A stretch of 64,000 nt of DNA from Oscheius sp. JU75 (Eukaryota > Nematoda > Chromadorea > Rhabditida > Rhabditidae), in contig JASJZC010000005.1 of the NCBI GenBank assembly GCA_037178855.1, positions 8,618,001 to 8,682,000 of the forward strand. The letters are read 5' to 3'. A model generated the notes under the pieces. That model made no database searches. It was not told where the DNA came from and was given only the letters and a program-made list of their open reading frames with translations. Of this stretch, positions 10,625 to 21,847 are shown in pieces. Each line of letters begins with the position of its first letter. The first letter of the stretch is position 1. A program made the translations under genes and the position numbers.

Positions 10625-12266
10625 TCACCAATCGTACGCCTTGAAATACGTATCTCCTGTAGCATCTTGTTTTATAAGATCACTGATAGCCGATATTCGA
10701 GTCCGCTTCTGTCTCCAGATGATATAGGTAAGAAAGAGTGGGCAGAGGAGTGAGTACACAGGTACTACCTGAATAACAATCAATTAGGAAAAGCCGAGAA
10801 TAATTCACACTGATGTAGCCGTTGTAGACCAAAAGCAACAACATATTCGTGGCTGTATCATAGAAGACAGGCCCCAGAGCAGTAAGAAGGTAGAACAAAG
10901 AGAAAATTATGAAGTGCATGATCATCCAAGGTAGCATCAAGTGAAACACGTAACTGTTCTCACTCCGACTGTATCTCTGACGAATATCGTAGGTTCTCCT
11001 AAACTTTTATCTTCGCAAAAAAGGCCAGAATCTACTTTTTCTCTGTCTTTCTGCTAGTGAGGTAAGTTCCCAGTGAAATGACGATTGAGATAGCCTCAAT
11101 GGCCATCATTACTCCACAAGCAACGACAGTATCACTGGCTGTACTGGGTGTTATCGTGGAGCAGTAGGGCACCGTGCCTTCTAGCACTGCCCGGTGGTTG
11201 CAGAAGGCCGAAACGCACATGGCGAAGAAGATCTGAAGATGAAGTGATAACCACTGAGAATGTTAATCTTTTCTGCCAGACGGTAATATCGCCCGTATGC
11301 AGACAAGTTTTCTATAGTCTGTTCAGGTGAGAAGTTCAAAAGAGTCCTTTAACATTGTAACGTCGGCGTAATCTTATCTTTCTTGTCCATTTGGGAACAT
11401 TTTTAGAAAAAGGGACCCGCCACGAATAATGTTAAAGAACTGCATTTTCAACTTCTCTGCTGAACAGACTATATCTTGTCACCCTGTCAAATTGCCTTTG
11501 TATGCCAGTATGTTCCATTGTCACTTTGTCAACATGCTCTTATTCATTTAGCTGTCACCTTCTGATTCTGTCCATTTGTCGCCTGTCAACTAACACACTA
11601 TTCAAACTGACCCTTGTTTCAAAAGTATGATCATATCATTGGGCTACTTTGACGTTTCAGAGAACTTGTTTACGAGATGACTTAGCACAGACTGTCTAGT
11701 CCCTGTATTGTAAACGCTCTATTCATCATGTTCTTTTTGTTTTCACAGATTCGATCTTACCGACAAGGCGGACGTGACCGCAGAAATCTTCCAATTAATC
11801 TGCTGTTTCTTCAAAGATCTGATATATGCCGACAGGCGTTCTAATGCTATTGTCAGGTGTAAAAAGCTCGGCAGAGCTATGAATAGAGTCTGAACGAAGC
11901 AGATAACGGTGCAAGACGAGCACGTCACACGGATTGAAGGCTGTATAGTAGAGATACAAATGAAAGGCCTAAAAGTGTTCTTGAGAGAGATTGAAATCAG
12001 ACCCACTTTCCAAACAGCAAAAAAGGAGAGCTCCACAATTTTGGCAACGACATAGAGAGAGAAAATTAGCTGGAAAGTAATTTTTGTAAAGGAACATCTA
12101 TAAAACTGACCTTTATAGTAGCCGGAACAAGTGTATTGTTATAGTACTTCACAGCAAAGGCGATATACATACCAGCACTTATAGAACACGTTATAGCTTG
12201 ATAAATAAGCATAATTCGGAAAGGACCATAGTTGTAGAAAGCCTGGGCTTCGGGACATGTCTCCAT
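10625..12266 (-). pseudogene. SRA-superfamily chemoreceptor, probable pseudogene (frame break in TM3)
   Basis: The exon structure matches the five other receptors in the cluster. It starts METCPEAQAF at 12266 and ends exon 1 in TIK. Exon 2 covers TM2-TM4, then come TM5 (TVPYCSTITPSTASD), the RQRYSRSENSYVF segment with TM6, and a last exon ending DTYFKAYDW and TGA. In exon 2 the frame carrying AFNPCDVLVLHRYL must shift near 11901-11910 to continue as CFVQTLFIALPSFLH. The conserved cysteine follows the break, and alignment with the neighbours suggests a deletion of about ten bases there. No GT-AG intron repairs it. A 41-nt intron just upstream (GTGGGT...TTTTAG) is needed for the NPCD frame. Intron 3 is unusually long, at about 520 bp. 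If not a sequencing error, this is a recently broken seven-TM receptor. Confidence 0.75.
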
Positions 12267-12592
12267 TTCGAAAGAGAAAGGAGGGTGTGCCAAGATGTGC
12301 CGTCGGAAGCAGGTAACATCAATTTGTATCAATTAGCGGATACTACAGGCTGTAGTTAATTCTATATCTTTTGGATATATCATGTCAAGCCGTACATAGG
12401 AAATGGAAAGCAGTCATAATAGAATCTTGACGCAGAGCGATCTTCGGGGCCTATAATTAGGAGAGATCAAGAAGGACAGCGAAACCACAAATCAGTCTCT
12501 GTTTCTCTGTCCCTCTGTCTTTCTGTCTGTCCGGGGTCATATACACACTTGTTATCAAAGTTTTCAGTGATTACGAACAATAGCAAAGTTTG
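12267..12592. other. Spacer with CTCTGT simple sequence
   Basis: This stretch lies between the start of the minus-strand receptor at 12266 and the plus-strand ORF beginning near 12593. It includes a run of CTCTGT/CTGTCC-like simple sequence near 12495-12535, of the kind also seen near 1960, 3170 and 27590. No other feature was found. Confidence 0.5.
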
Positions 12593-13397
12593 TGACGAGG
12601 ATTTCTACGATGTGTTCACTTCTTTCAATGCTACGATATTTACAACAACTGCGACGTTATTTGCGTTCTGCAAGAGCTAAAAAACAAAAAGGATGCTGGT
12701 CAACTGCCCAAGTGCATATTCTATCGAGACAACAAGGACCCGATCCGAATTGAGCAGCTGAAAGTGATGCGCGAAAAAATGTTAAATGTGTTTGAGATTG
12801 AAGGACAATTCGAGCTGAAAGCACGAATGAGACGGATCTTTTTTTTGCTGAAGAATATCAAAGTAAAGCAGGAACAGCGTGACTTTGGAGATTCGGACAA
12901 CAAAATGCTCATCTCTTTTGATCTTTCCAATCTGCAAAAATTAAAGTCGACTGTCAAGCTTCGAGTCTATGGAAACTTGTTACAACCTGGGCCAGAATAT
13001 AAGGAACGGTTGGAAAAGTTTTCACATTTGAAACCGGTGGAAATTTTGTTTTGAAGAGTTCACAGCCACGATTAATGCCTCGACTACCTCTTTCCCATTG
13101 TCTACTGTCTCGTCCAGCCCTTCTAGTACATTTAATACATCCAGTGCCTCTAGTGAAGCTCCAGTCACGACAGGAGAAGCATTTTTGAATACTGTAGAAT
13201 CGGACACGACGAACGAAACGGACACTTTGGAATCGGACCCTCCAACTCTGACAGAAGGCCCAGGTGACTTTGACATGTCTGGCTGGAATCAGTACCTTGG
13301 TCGCTTTCTGGCTCTCGGAAAAGAAGAGGATGCAGCAGGAAAGAGGGAGAAGGCGATGATCCTGTCATATTCGCTCGTTGTTAAACACGCTCAATAA
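12593..13397 (+). CDS. Doubtful gene, two ORF blocks, weak TGF-beta-propeptide resemblance
   Basis: The first block (12593-13054) has a Cys-rich start (CYDIYNNCDVIC), then PKCIFYRDNKDPIRIEQLK, a helical stretch and MLISFDLSNLQKL followed by KLRVYG. The C..C/helix/FDLS/LRVYG order loosely recalls the propeptide of TGF-beta family proteins, but no furin site or cystine-knot domain follows. The second block (13068-13397) is Ser/Thr-rich and ends SYSLVVKHAQ and TAA. The two blocks are in different frames and I found no intron of reasonable size that joins them, nor a convincing start. It may be a decayed gene or a chance pair of ORFs. It sits between two minus-strand receptors. Confidence 0.3.
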
Positions 13398-13688
13398 ATG
13401 GTCCAGAATCGTAGCCATGGTTGATTTTATAACATTTTCTTATTGTCAGTGAGTTCGATTTGTACCGACGGGTAGCATTCGCACTGTCGTCACTTTTGTG
13501 AGAACACCTGGCTGTTGTGGGATTTTCTGCCTTTACTCCAGTTGTTTTTGCTAGTTTGACTGGGATGCAGTGGTACAGGTGAAGTAGATGGTTGGCCACT
13601 GTAAAGTAGACAAAAAGAGTCCACAAATCGGGATCAGCGCAGTCGCGTTCCACGTTTCAAAAGGTTCAGAAATAGTTCATGCACATTA

Positions 13689-15710
13689 TCACATCCATCC
13701 GTAAGCCTTGAAGTAGCTGTCTGCCGAAGCATCATGCCCGATGAGTTCACTGATGGCAGCTTGTCGTGTGCTCTTCTGCCGACGGATGATGATTGTGAGC
13801 AGAATTGGTAGGACGACAGCGTAAACGAGATGAAGCTGAAAGAGCAGGTTGCTTGATTCACATCTCTCCACTTACATTCATATAGCCGGTCAGGGTCAGA
13901 ACTTTCACGAAATCAGTACCACTGAAAATCTGAGTCATGACCAAACCATTGCCATAGAATGTGGTGAAGAGTATAAAATGAACAACCATCCAGGGTAACA
14001 TGAGTCGAAAAACGTAGATGTTCTCAGACTGTTGGTAACGCAGGGCCATCACATATGTTCGCCTGAAGAGCTCTTTCACTATCAATGAGTATGTCATACC
14101 GTTTATCAGTGTTCCTCCTGAAAAAATATGAGGAGAAGGAAGAGATGATTGTAATGACTTCTATCGCAATTATTCCAGCTGTTACGGCTAAAGCGTCAGA
14201 AGCGTTAGCAGATGTCATAGCGGAGCAGTAGGCGGTTTGACCACTGGGAACGACCTTCCGGAAAATGATGCAGGTAACTCCGAGAGCGAGGAGGAACTGC
14301 AATAAGAATGGATCATAGCCGGAATTGGTCATAATGAGTTATAAACTGTTATTTCAAACTGCTAACTCTCTTAGTTTGATTTGATAAATGTGTAAGATAG
14401 TCCTTCAACTATCTTATTTACCAGCCAGTTAATATTTCTGTTTCGAAAGCCGCCAAATTGAGCCTTCCTGGTTAGAAGACCCAATATGCATGCCTCATTG
14501 TTTGGTTTCAACCAGAGAATATTTTTCACAGACACTGTGACTCAAAGTTTTATTTTCAAAATGAACACCATTCCCATATTATACCCATTACTTCAAAACA
14601 ATTGTACACAGTTAATTTGGTGTGAATTAGACACAAGAAGATTAGGACTCATCGAGGCGAAACAATTTACTACTCCCAGTTTCCATCCAAAATGTCTTTT
14701 AAACCTTTTTGTGTTAAAACTCAGTAGGCGATCCACAGCCATGGCAAAATGCAAGAAGGTAGGCTGACATTGGAGGATAGTTTGAGTGAAGCTGAGGTAG
14801 AAACAGAGTTTCTTGTCGACTAGAACAAGGCATGGGCTGGTGGCACTGTAGTACATGACCCAATGCATACCTCTGATAAAGGCGAGGAGAGTTGTGTTGA
14901 CGATGTAGTTCAGGACATAGAAGGAGACGATTATCTGAAATTAGTACGATGAACCATAATTTGGAATTCTTTGACAGGCTTTCACATTTCAGTATTGTGT
15001 CGAAAAACTGCACAGACAACCGCATCGTCACACAAAGCTAGTGCGTGTGCTTGGGAAACAGACGTGTGAATATCAACAGCATTGCTTTAGAAAAGACATG
15101 TTGTTACAATTTGCGACTATTCTTGGCATTTGAGATCAGTAAAAAGGCAGACACAGTGAGCTAACACTTCTCGGGGCAATACAATGATTTCGCTCGCGTT
15201 ATCTCATCACCAATCAAACAACGACTGTGTTTAGACAGAGGAATCTAGCAAATACCAAGTTATAGGCATCCTTAGCTTTTGATAGCGGTAGGCTGAAATC
15301 GAGCGCAAGGCAAAGATAAACAGATCAAAGTTTAGCAAGTTACAGTATGGGACGGTTTAAATAAGCCGTGTTGCAACGATTCGGAGAAGACGAGTGTTAA
15401 CCGCAACCATACAATTTACTATGTTTCGCCTAATGGTAGTGGCTCAATTGAAGGCCAGTAGACAGGGACTAGCAACCAATTAGATACAGAAGGGTCTACA
15501 AGCTGATGTATACAAAAGACCAAACAAACATCAGCCTACCTTGATAGCCGGTGGCAGCAGAGTATTGTTGTAGTACCGGAACGCGAACAGTACATTTAAT
15601 AATAGTCCAACTAGACAAACGCTGACATTGTATAGCAGCATTCCACGAAAACCTTGGTTGTAGAAAAATGGTTCAGCGTCGGGACAAGATTCCACAGCAT
15701 AAAACGACAT
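13689..15710 (-). CDS. SRA-superfamily chemoreceptor (seven-TM GPCR)
   Basis: Five exons join to a full receptor of about 320 residues. Exon 1 starts MSFYAVESCPDAEPFF at 15710 and ends PPAIK; an in-frame ATG at 15740 is an alternative start. Exon 2 holds TM2-TM4 with LAFIRGMHWVMYY, a conserved CLVLVDKKLC and PTFLHFAMAVDRLLSF. Exon 3 holds TM5 (TAYCSAMTSANASD). Exon 4 has ALRYQQSENIYVFRLMLPW leading into TM6, and exon 5 carries TM7 and the tail ASADSYFKAYGWM. The N-terminal boundary exons are clear. The donor at the end of exon 2 (near 14665) is ambiguous between two GTA sites. Family knowledge puts it in the nematode Sra superfamily (sra/srab/srb/sre) of sensory receptors. The exact class was not resolved. 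Confidence 0.8.
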
Positions 15711-16583
15711 GGTTTCTCTGAAAATGGTCAACTTGTTCATCTAAGGTTTACAAACAAGATGAACACCCTTGGTCTTTCACTGGCTACTTTATGAAACTGG
15801 GACTGATTGCGCGCACGATTTTCGAAAAACAGCAAGGTGAAAAACATTTGAAAATTTCGAGGAATTATCAGAAACTTCCTTCTAGAATGGGAAAACAGAA
15901 AGTGGTTCTGAACTGCGAGTAGGAAATAACACGCTGGCTTCTTTGTTTTAAGCGGAAATCGAAGAAAAAGATTCCGCCTGGCTTGGTGTGCAAACTGGAA
16001 AACGTGATTAATCAAACGAAATGCATCTGGAAAGGTTGACGTGGTCTGGACTTCAGCGAAAGTCATAAGCATAAAGTGCACTAAAACAATGATGCATCTC
16101 TGTGTGACGTTCAGAAGTAATAAAAAGGTGCTGGTAATCCCAAGAGTTCAAAAAGTACCAAAGTCTTCGTAACTCAGGAGACACTTATTTAGTTCAAATG
16201 TCAGGCCACAGCCTCGACAACTAGATGGTGCCGTCGTTGTAACCTCTTTTGGGAGCCACAACTTCGACAGTTAGATGGCGATGTCGTTGTGATCTTACTT
16301 TCCAGAGAAGTCTTCATTTTGTTTTCATTTTCGACAACGCGTCATACTTCCAACCCTTCTTTTTATACAGAGGAATCGGTCACTTTTGTAGAAATCTAAC
16401 CGAGCAGAATCGTTCTATTAACTACCTGCGTGGGCTGCGGAAATTCAGATTCAAGCACAACTTTTTGATTCCTTAGAGCTCTCTTTTTTATAACTCTTCT
16501 CAAGAACCTACGCAAATTTTCTTTTTCGGTCAACCATAAACAATTAGGCGAATCACACGATTGGCCAACTTCGGGAAGAAGCA
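15711..16583. other. Divergent intergenic region with repeat family B
   Basis: This 870-bp region lies between two head-to-head receptor genes (starts at 15710 on minus and 16584 on plus) and should hold both promoters. It carries a tandem pair of repeat family B at 16202-16310. No exon was recognised. Confidence 0.6.
16202..16310 (+). repeat. Interspersed repeat family B, tandem pair
   Basis: Two units about 53 bp apart: CCTCGACAACTAGATGGTG with CCGTCGTTGTAACCTC, and then CTTCGACAGTTAGATGGCG with ATGTCGTTGTGATC. They are about 80 percent alike and match the copies near 10541, 40795, 60006 and 61908. Each unit has a partly self-complementary core (CGACA...TGTCG). Confidence 0.8.
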
Positions 16584-17727
16584 ATGGCCGTCAGTATCTC
16601 TGTCTGTTCAGATGGAGCCATATTTTTCGGTAATGGCCCCTTCAAAAGGATGCTACTGTTCAATGTATCCGCTTCAGTTGTCGGTACTCTACTAAATATA
16701 GCTTTTGCTGCTAAATATTACAGGAACTCATTGTTGCCTCCGACCATCAAGGTCCTCAGTTCTTGTCCTTGCTAATTATTTAAACAATTTCAGCTCATTG
16801 TATGCGTCTATATCATCTGCAAAATAGCCGAAACCATTCTCTTCGCTGGTATCCGCGGCTCACACTTTATCATGCACTCTATGGTATCCAATTCTTGCGA
16901 TATTCTCGTCGAGAAGAGGCTCTGTCTCTATCTCAACTTCTTCCAAAGCGCCTTCCTCTGTCTTCCGACTTTTCTTCACTTCGCTATGGCAATTGAACGA
17001 CTCGTTGCCTATAGGAATTCGATCAGACACAAGACAAACAGTGTGAAAACCTCCGTGTTCCTCTGTTTTGTATCGGTCAAAAGTCTTGAAAGCTATGGTG
17101 ATTTGACTATTTAGATTTTTCTATCCCTGTCCGGTGCCGCCTATGTCTTTCATCGTTTTGAACCCATCGGAAAGACAGCATTTTGTTCCATAATGACACC
17201 CTCTACAACTACAGATTCCGTTACAGTAGCGATTGGTCTTCTCTGCCTAGAGTTTCTGTCAATATCGACGTCTTTCTGCGTCCACCACTGGCGGAAAAGG
17301 ACCGAAAAGAGGTAAGAATAAGTCTTTTCCCAAAGTTACAAGTTTCAGCAAGACAACATTCGTCATGGCTCAACGCTACGGTCAGAATGAGAACATTTAC
17401 GTGTTTCGACTCATGCTTCCATGGGTAGTTCTCCATTTCGTACTCTCTTCATTGTTCTATGCCGCTGTAATCCTGATTGTCCGATCCTACGATTTGAGGA
17501 CAGAGTTTGTGGAACTAATAACGGTCAGCGGATACCTGAGTGTAGGTATTGTTATCACTTTGTTTGGAAAATGTACTTAGATTACCCCGTACTATTCGGT
17601 CATCGTCCCGATTCTGTTGACTGTTATTCTTCAAAAACAGAAGACTAGAAGACAGACATCAATTAGCAATCTCGTGGCACATGATGCTTCAGCTGACAAT
17701 TACTTCAAGAGCTATGGGTGGACTTAA
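16584..17727 (+). CDS. SRA-superfamily chemoreceptor (seven-TM GPCR)
   Basis: This is a complete five-exon model. Exon 1 starts MAVSISVCSDGAIFF and ends LLPPTIK at about 16752. Exon 2 starts after TTTCAG (LIVCVYIICKIAE), with SNSCDILVEKRLC and PTFLHFAMAIERLVAYR. Exon 3 has TM5 with TAFCSIMTPSTTTD. Exon 4 has FVMAQRYGQNENIYVFRL then TM6, and exon 5 has TM7 with the tail DNYFKSYGWT and TAA at 17727. Intron phases (0, 0, 2, 0) match the neighbouring receptors. It is very close to the gene at 18211-19715, so the two look like a tandem duplication. By family it is a plasma-membrane sensory receptor, ligand unknown. Confidence 0.85.
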
Positions 17728-18210
17728 ATGAAGTTTTGAAGAGAGTTCTCGCTGATATTTGATTTTTATTCCCTGGCACCCGTTGCGCTGGTAAAACATC
17801 GTTTATGAGTCTGTCCAGGCGAATCATGGCAGAATAGTCCTACTCTAATTCTCACGTTCCTATGCTTTGCTTTAATCTGTTTCTTGAACTCCCGGACAAC
17901 CCCGTACTAATGGAATTGGTCTTCAGCGACTGTTTGCTCCCATTAGGCTTATTGTTTTTGATAATGCAACGCGTCATATGCTCTATACACTTTCTTTGAA
18001 GCTGCCCAATCAGTAAGTTTGAATAAAGCTGACGGAGCAGAAATTATGTATTTTTCAGCCTCATGCTCCGGGAAGTTCACATTCAAACTTCGTGAGCCGT
18101 TAGAGACTCAAACATATCGAATCAGCATCTACTTTCTTGCTTATACCTTCCATTACCAATCATTCATCAACTGCAACGAGGAATTCAGGTGCGGAAGTTG
18201 CTTAAGTCAC
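17728..18210. other. Spacer between tandem chemoreceptor genes
   Basis: About 480 bp lie between two same-strand receptor genes and presumably hold the promoter of the second. The open frame upstream of 18211 continues to 18019, but the added residues do not resemble the N-termini of the other receptors. Confidence 0.5.
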
Positions 18211-19715
18211 ATGGAGGAAGACCTTATCAATCCGAGTAGTCTTTTTGACTGTCCTGATGCTGAACAGTTCTATGTCAGTGAATCGTTCAGAGCGATGCTG
18301 CTGCACAATGTTGTAGTATCACTTGTTGGTATCCTACTGAACGTACTATTCGCCGCTAACTATTACAATAACACCCTGCTGCCTTCCACCATTAAGGTGA
18401 GTAGAAAGGGGGAGTCCTCGATACTACAGACTAACATATAGAGTCATTACTTCCATGGAAGAAAATTAACAGGGAGCCTTTTGGGCCTTGCAACCGTGAC
18501 GCTCCTCCGCAACGATCGGTATCGCAAGACTCCGCAGAAGGTTGACTCACAAAGCTCTCCAAGGATCTTTGCCGTTGATTCGGATAGAAACTTTACCTTT
18601 AACCCTTTGGGTTTGAGTTGTGATTCCTAGTTTTGTCACAAAAACTTAGCAGTTACACCTGACAGCAAACGTGAATAGTCAAACCCAACTCGCTAATGAC
18701 GAGCCTTGACAACAGTCAGAAAGCTTGGTAAGACCCTAATTTCTAATTTGCTATTACACTGGCTTCATTTGACCCATTTCAGCTAATTGTATCCGTCTAC
18801 ATCATCGGCAAAATAATCGAGACTTTCCTTTTTGCCGGAATCCGTGGGCACCACCTAATTTTGCACTACTTGGCTTCCACTTCTTGTGATATTCTCGTCC
18901 AGAAGAGGCTGTGTCTCTATCTAAACTACTTTCAAAGCGTCTTCCTCGGTCTTCCAACTTTCCTTCACTTCTCGATGGCTATTGAACGACTGATCGCCTT
19001 TAGGAACTCGGTCAGAAACAAGACTGGTGGTGTGAAAACCTCAGTGTTTCTTTGCATATCCGCGGTAAGAACGTCAATGCTTCTATTACTGTTTACCTTC
19101 AGTCTCTTCTGTGCTTAGCAGGCGCTTGGTATGCCTTCAGTCGCTTCGATACTGTCGGAGAGACAGCCTATTGCTCCATGCTAACACCGTCGAACACTTC
19201 CGATGCTATTAGAGTAGCTAGTGGTCTTCTCGTCGTGGAAGTTTTGTCCATTTCAACCTTTTTCCTAACCTACCGTCTGCGGAAAAAGAATGAAATGCAG
19301 TTAGTTTAGGAATTCAACGAAACCTTACATCTTTCAGCAGAAAAACATACATAATGGCTCAACGCTACGGCCAAAATGAGAACAGATATGTGTTTCGACT
19401 CATGCTTCCATGGGTAGTCCTACATTTTGTGCTTTCCGCATTGTTCTACGTTGGTACCATCTTAGTTGTACGGCTCTACGACCTGAAGACACAGTTTGTA
19501 GACATGATGACGATCAGTGGATACTGTAACGTGAGTCCTGTATACGTATTTAAAAATTCTGAATTTAGATTACTCCCTCTTATTCAGTCATCGTTCCAGT
19601 TCTGTTGACTGGGATCCTTTGGAAACAAAAGAAGTGGAGACAGACGTCTATCACCAATCTCGTGGCACAAGAAGCTTCGGGAGACAACTATTTCCAAAAC
19701 TATGGGTGGAAGTAA
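18211..19715 (+). CDS. SRA-superfamily chemoreceptor (seven-TM GPCR)
   Basis: Five exons. Exon 1 is 18211-18396, starting MEEDLINPSSLFDCPDAEQF and ending LLPSTIK. A 386-nt intron follows, then exon 2 (LIVSVYIIGKIIE, TSCDILVQKRLC, PTFLHFSMAIERLIAFR). Exon 3 covers TM5 with GAWYAFSRFD and TAYCSMLTPSNTSD. Exon 4 has IMAQRYGQNENRYVFRL and TM6, and exon 5 covers TM7 with the tail DNYFQNYGWK and TAA. I chose the ATG at 18211 because the CPDAE-type N-terminus then has the same distance to TM1 as in the paralogues; an upstream in-frame ATG at 18019 exists. It is the closest relative of the 16584-17727 gene. Confidence 0.85.
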
Positions 19716-20233
19716 ATAAAGTGTTTGAGACATTACGGATTGATAGTATAGTCATTTTTCTTAGGCCTCTAGTACCATGTCAGACATGACCTTGAGAATA
19801 TGTCGTTTGATCTGACTTCATTCACGCTTAGACGGTAGAACAGCAAAGAGTCAAAACTTGGGGAGCTCACACAGCCGCAGACTGTTCTTTGACTGCGGCT
19901 GGCTTTAACTCACTGAGCGTTTATAAAAGAATTCAAAAAACAAAATTATCCACCGGAAATTGTCAATCGTTCATTCAGAAATATGTGCTTTTCTATGGAT
20001 GGAATGAAAAATCTAATTAAATGTCTCTTCTATCAGGAACTAACACTTTCTCACACTCTATTTCCCACGACTGCTCCTGCTATTGAAAACAATCGCCAGA
20101 GCGTCTCAACGGCATATATTGACATTTGTTTCTTGTCTATCTATATATCCCCTCGTGTCTCTTGAATTCATTGCGCATCATAACATTATACTATCCGAGG
20201 TTGTAGTCAGCATCAAACAATCTATCGGCTGAG
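19716..20233. other. Spacer between tandem chemoreceptor genes
   Basis: This 518-bp stretch has no recognised coding segment. It includes a short imperfect hairpin-like stretch near 19875-19905 (CCGCAGACTGTTC then TGACTGCGG). It presumably contains the promoter of the receptor that starts at 20234. Confidence 0.5.
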
Positions 20234-21847
20234 ATGGAGACTACGGCGTGTCCAGAAGTTACTCCATTCTTTGAGAGCCAATCGCTTCGGTGGCTGCTCA
20301 TCTACAATGTTTCTACGTCTGCAATTGCAATTATTTTGAATGTAATCTTTGCAATTCGGTACCACAAGAACACTCTTCTTCCACCGACAATTAAGGTAAT
20401 TCTTTTTCACTACGTTTCGTGTAGGAGACTACTACTGCGTTGCGTATTCCTTCTAACACCACGGGCTTTTGCAAAAAAAAAATAAATTGTAGAAAGTTAA
20501 GAGCAAGGTTGCACCTATTGCAAATGACAGGTGGTTTGCATTGTCTTTATTTTTTTTGGAGTTATAATAGAAGGCTGTAGAGCAGATCAAAAGCTACGTC
20601 GAACCTTGGTTTTACGCGTCGACGAGTTTTCTGACCTCACTACTCGCCCAGTATGCGCCTAGATAGTATGGACGCTCCAGGGAAGAAGAAGTTTCAAACG
20701 ATTCTTACAGATAATAGCCATTGCCTACGTATTGAGTAAGATTGTGGAAACGATGCTGTTCGGGAGTGTTCGAGGACTCCATCTAATCATGTACACCACA
20801 GCAACTACACCCTGTGATATCCTCGTATCAAAGAGAATTTGTTTGGTCACGGGTTTCACTCAAAATCTTCTCGTATCCAATCCCACCTTTCTACACTTGG
20901 CAATGGCTATAGAGCGAGTCATTGCGTTTTGCTATGCCAAGAAGAATAGGACAGCAGGAGTTTTTGTGAGCTACCTACTGATATTCCTGGCAGTAAGTTT
21001 GCTTCTCTTCAAGAGAGAATAGTGTATGTTTTGAATGCTTGTGCTATGTTAACTTAATTGATGTATATATTATGGGTTGTGGGAAGCGTCTACTGTTGTA
21101 AATAGTTAGGGCAACCGCTACGTTTTGGGTGCAGTGGATACTTTCTTACTTTGTGTGTAGTATTTCCCTAACTGTAAGTGGACGCACTTGTTACTAGACG
21201 TTTCCAGTTCCTATCCGCCACATCAACATCACTTTACGGATTCCATAAAGCAGTTCCCGAGGGAAAACTTCCATTTTGCTCCGTATTGTCTCCCGCCACC
21301 ACCTGGGACACTATCACAGCTCTTGCTTTCTATGTCGGGATCGAGGTTTTGTCTATTGGTATTTCCGTCCTTACATATTTTGTGAGAAGGAGGCGAGAGA
21401 AACGGTTTGTACACTTTTCAAACAAACATGGTTTCAATTAAGAAGAACCTACGATATGGGTCAACGCTACAGAAAGAGTGAGAACAGTTATGTTTTTTGT
21501 TTGATGTTGCCCTGGATGCTTCTCCATTTTACTTTCTTTATTATGTTTTACTCAGTCGTAATCACCGTTATGTATTTCTACGACCTGGAGACGCACTATA
21601 TTACTTTGCTGATCTTGTTTGGCTATGTCAATGTAAATTTTTGAAGCTGCAAAGAGAAGACTACAGTTTGAAAGCCGACGAATGATCTATAACTTTCCAG
21701 GTTCACCCAATTTACAGCACCATTCTACCCATCTTCTTGGCATGTATTATCTGGAAACAACGTAGCAAGAGACACTCGGCCATCAACAATATGCTTATCC
21801 AAGACACCTCAGCAGGAGCATATTTTAAAACTTATGGTTGGTCGTGA
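20234..21847 (+). CDS. SRA-superfamily chemoreceptor (seven-TM GPCR)
   Basis: Five exons. Exon 1 starts METTACPEVTPFF and ends LLPPTIK near 20395. After a 316-nt intron, exon 2 has IIAIAYVLSKIVE, TTPCDILVSKRIC and PTFLHLAMAIERVIAF. Exon 3 has TM5 with LPFCSVLSPATTWD. Exon 4 has RTYDMGQRYRKSENSYVF and TM6, and exon 5 ends GAYFKTYGWS and TGA at 21847. Its N-terminus and its TYD.QRY.RSEN segment are closest to the broken receptor at 10625-12266, so these two probably share an ancestor apart from the other pair. By family it is a sensory GPCR, ligand unknown. Confidence 0.85.

Noticed and set aside
13098..13368. Minus-strand ORFs over the Ser/Thr-rich block (13022-13276, 13165-13368)
   Set aside because: They are shadows of the plus-strand low-complexity frame.
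13381..13653. 90-codon minus-strand ORF just after a receptor stop
   Set aside because: It has several cysteines and looked like a small secreted protein, but it lacks a signal peptide and probably includes the receptor 3' UTR.
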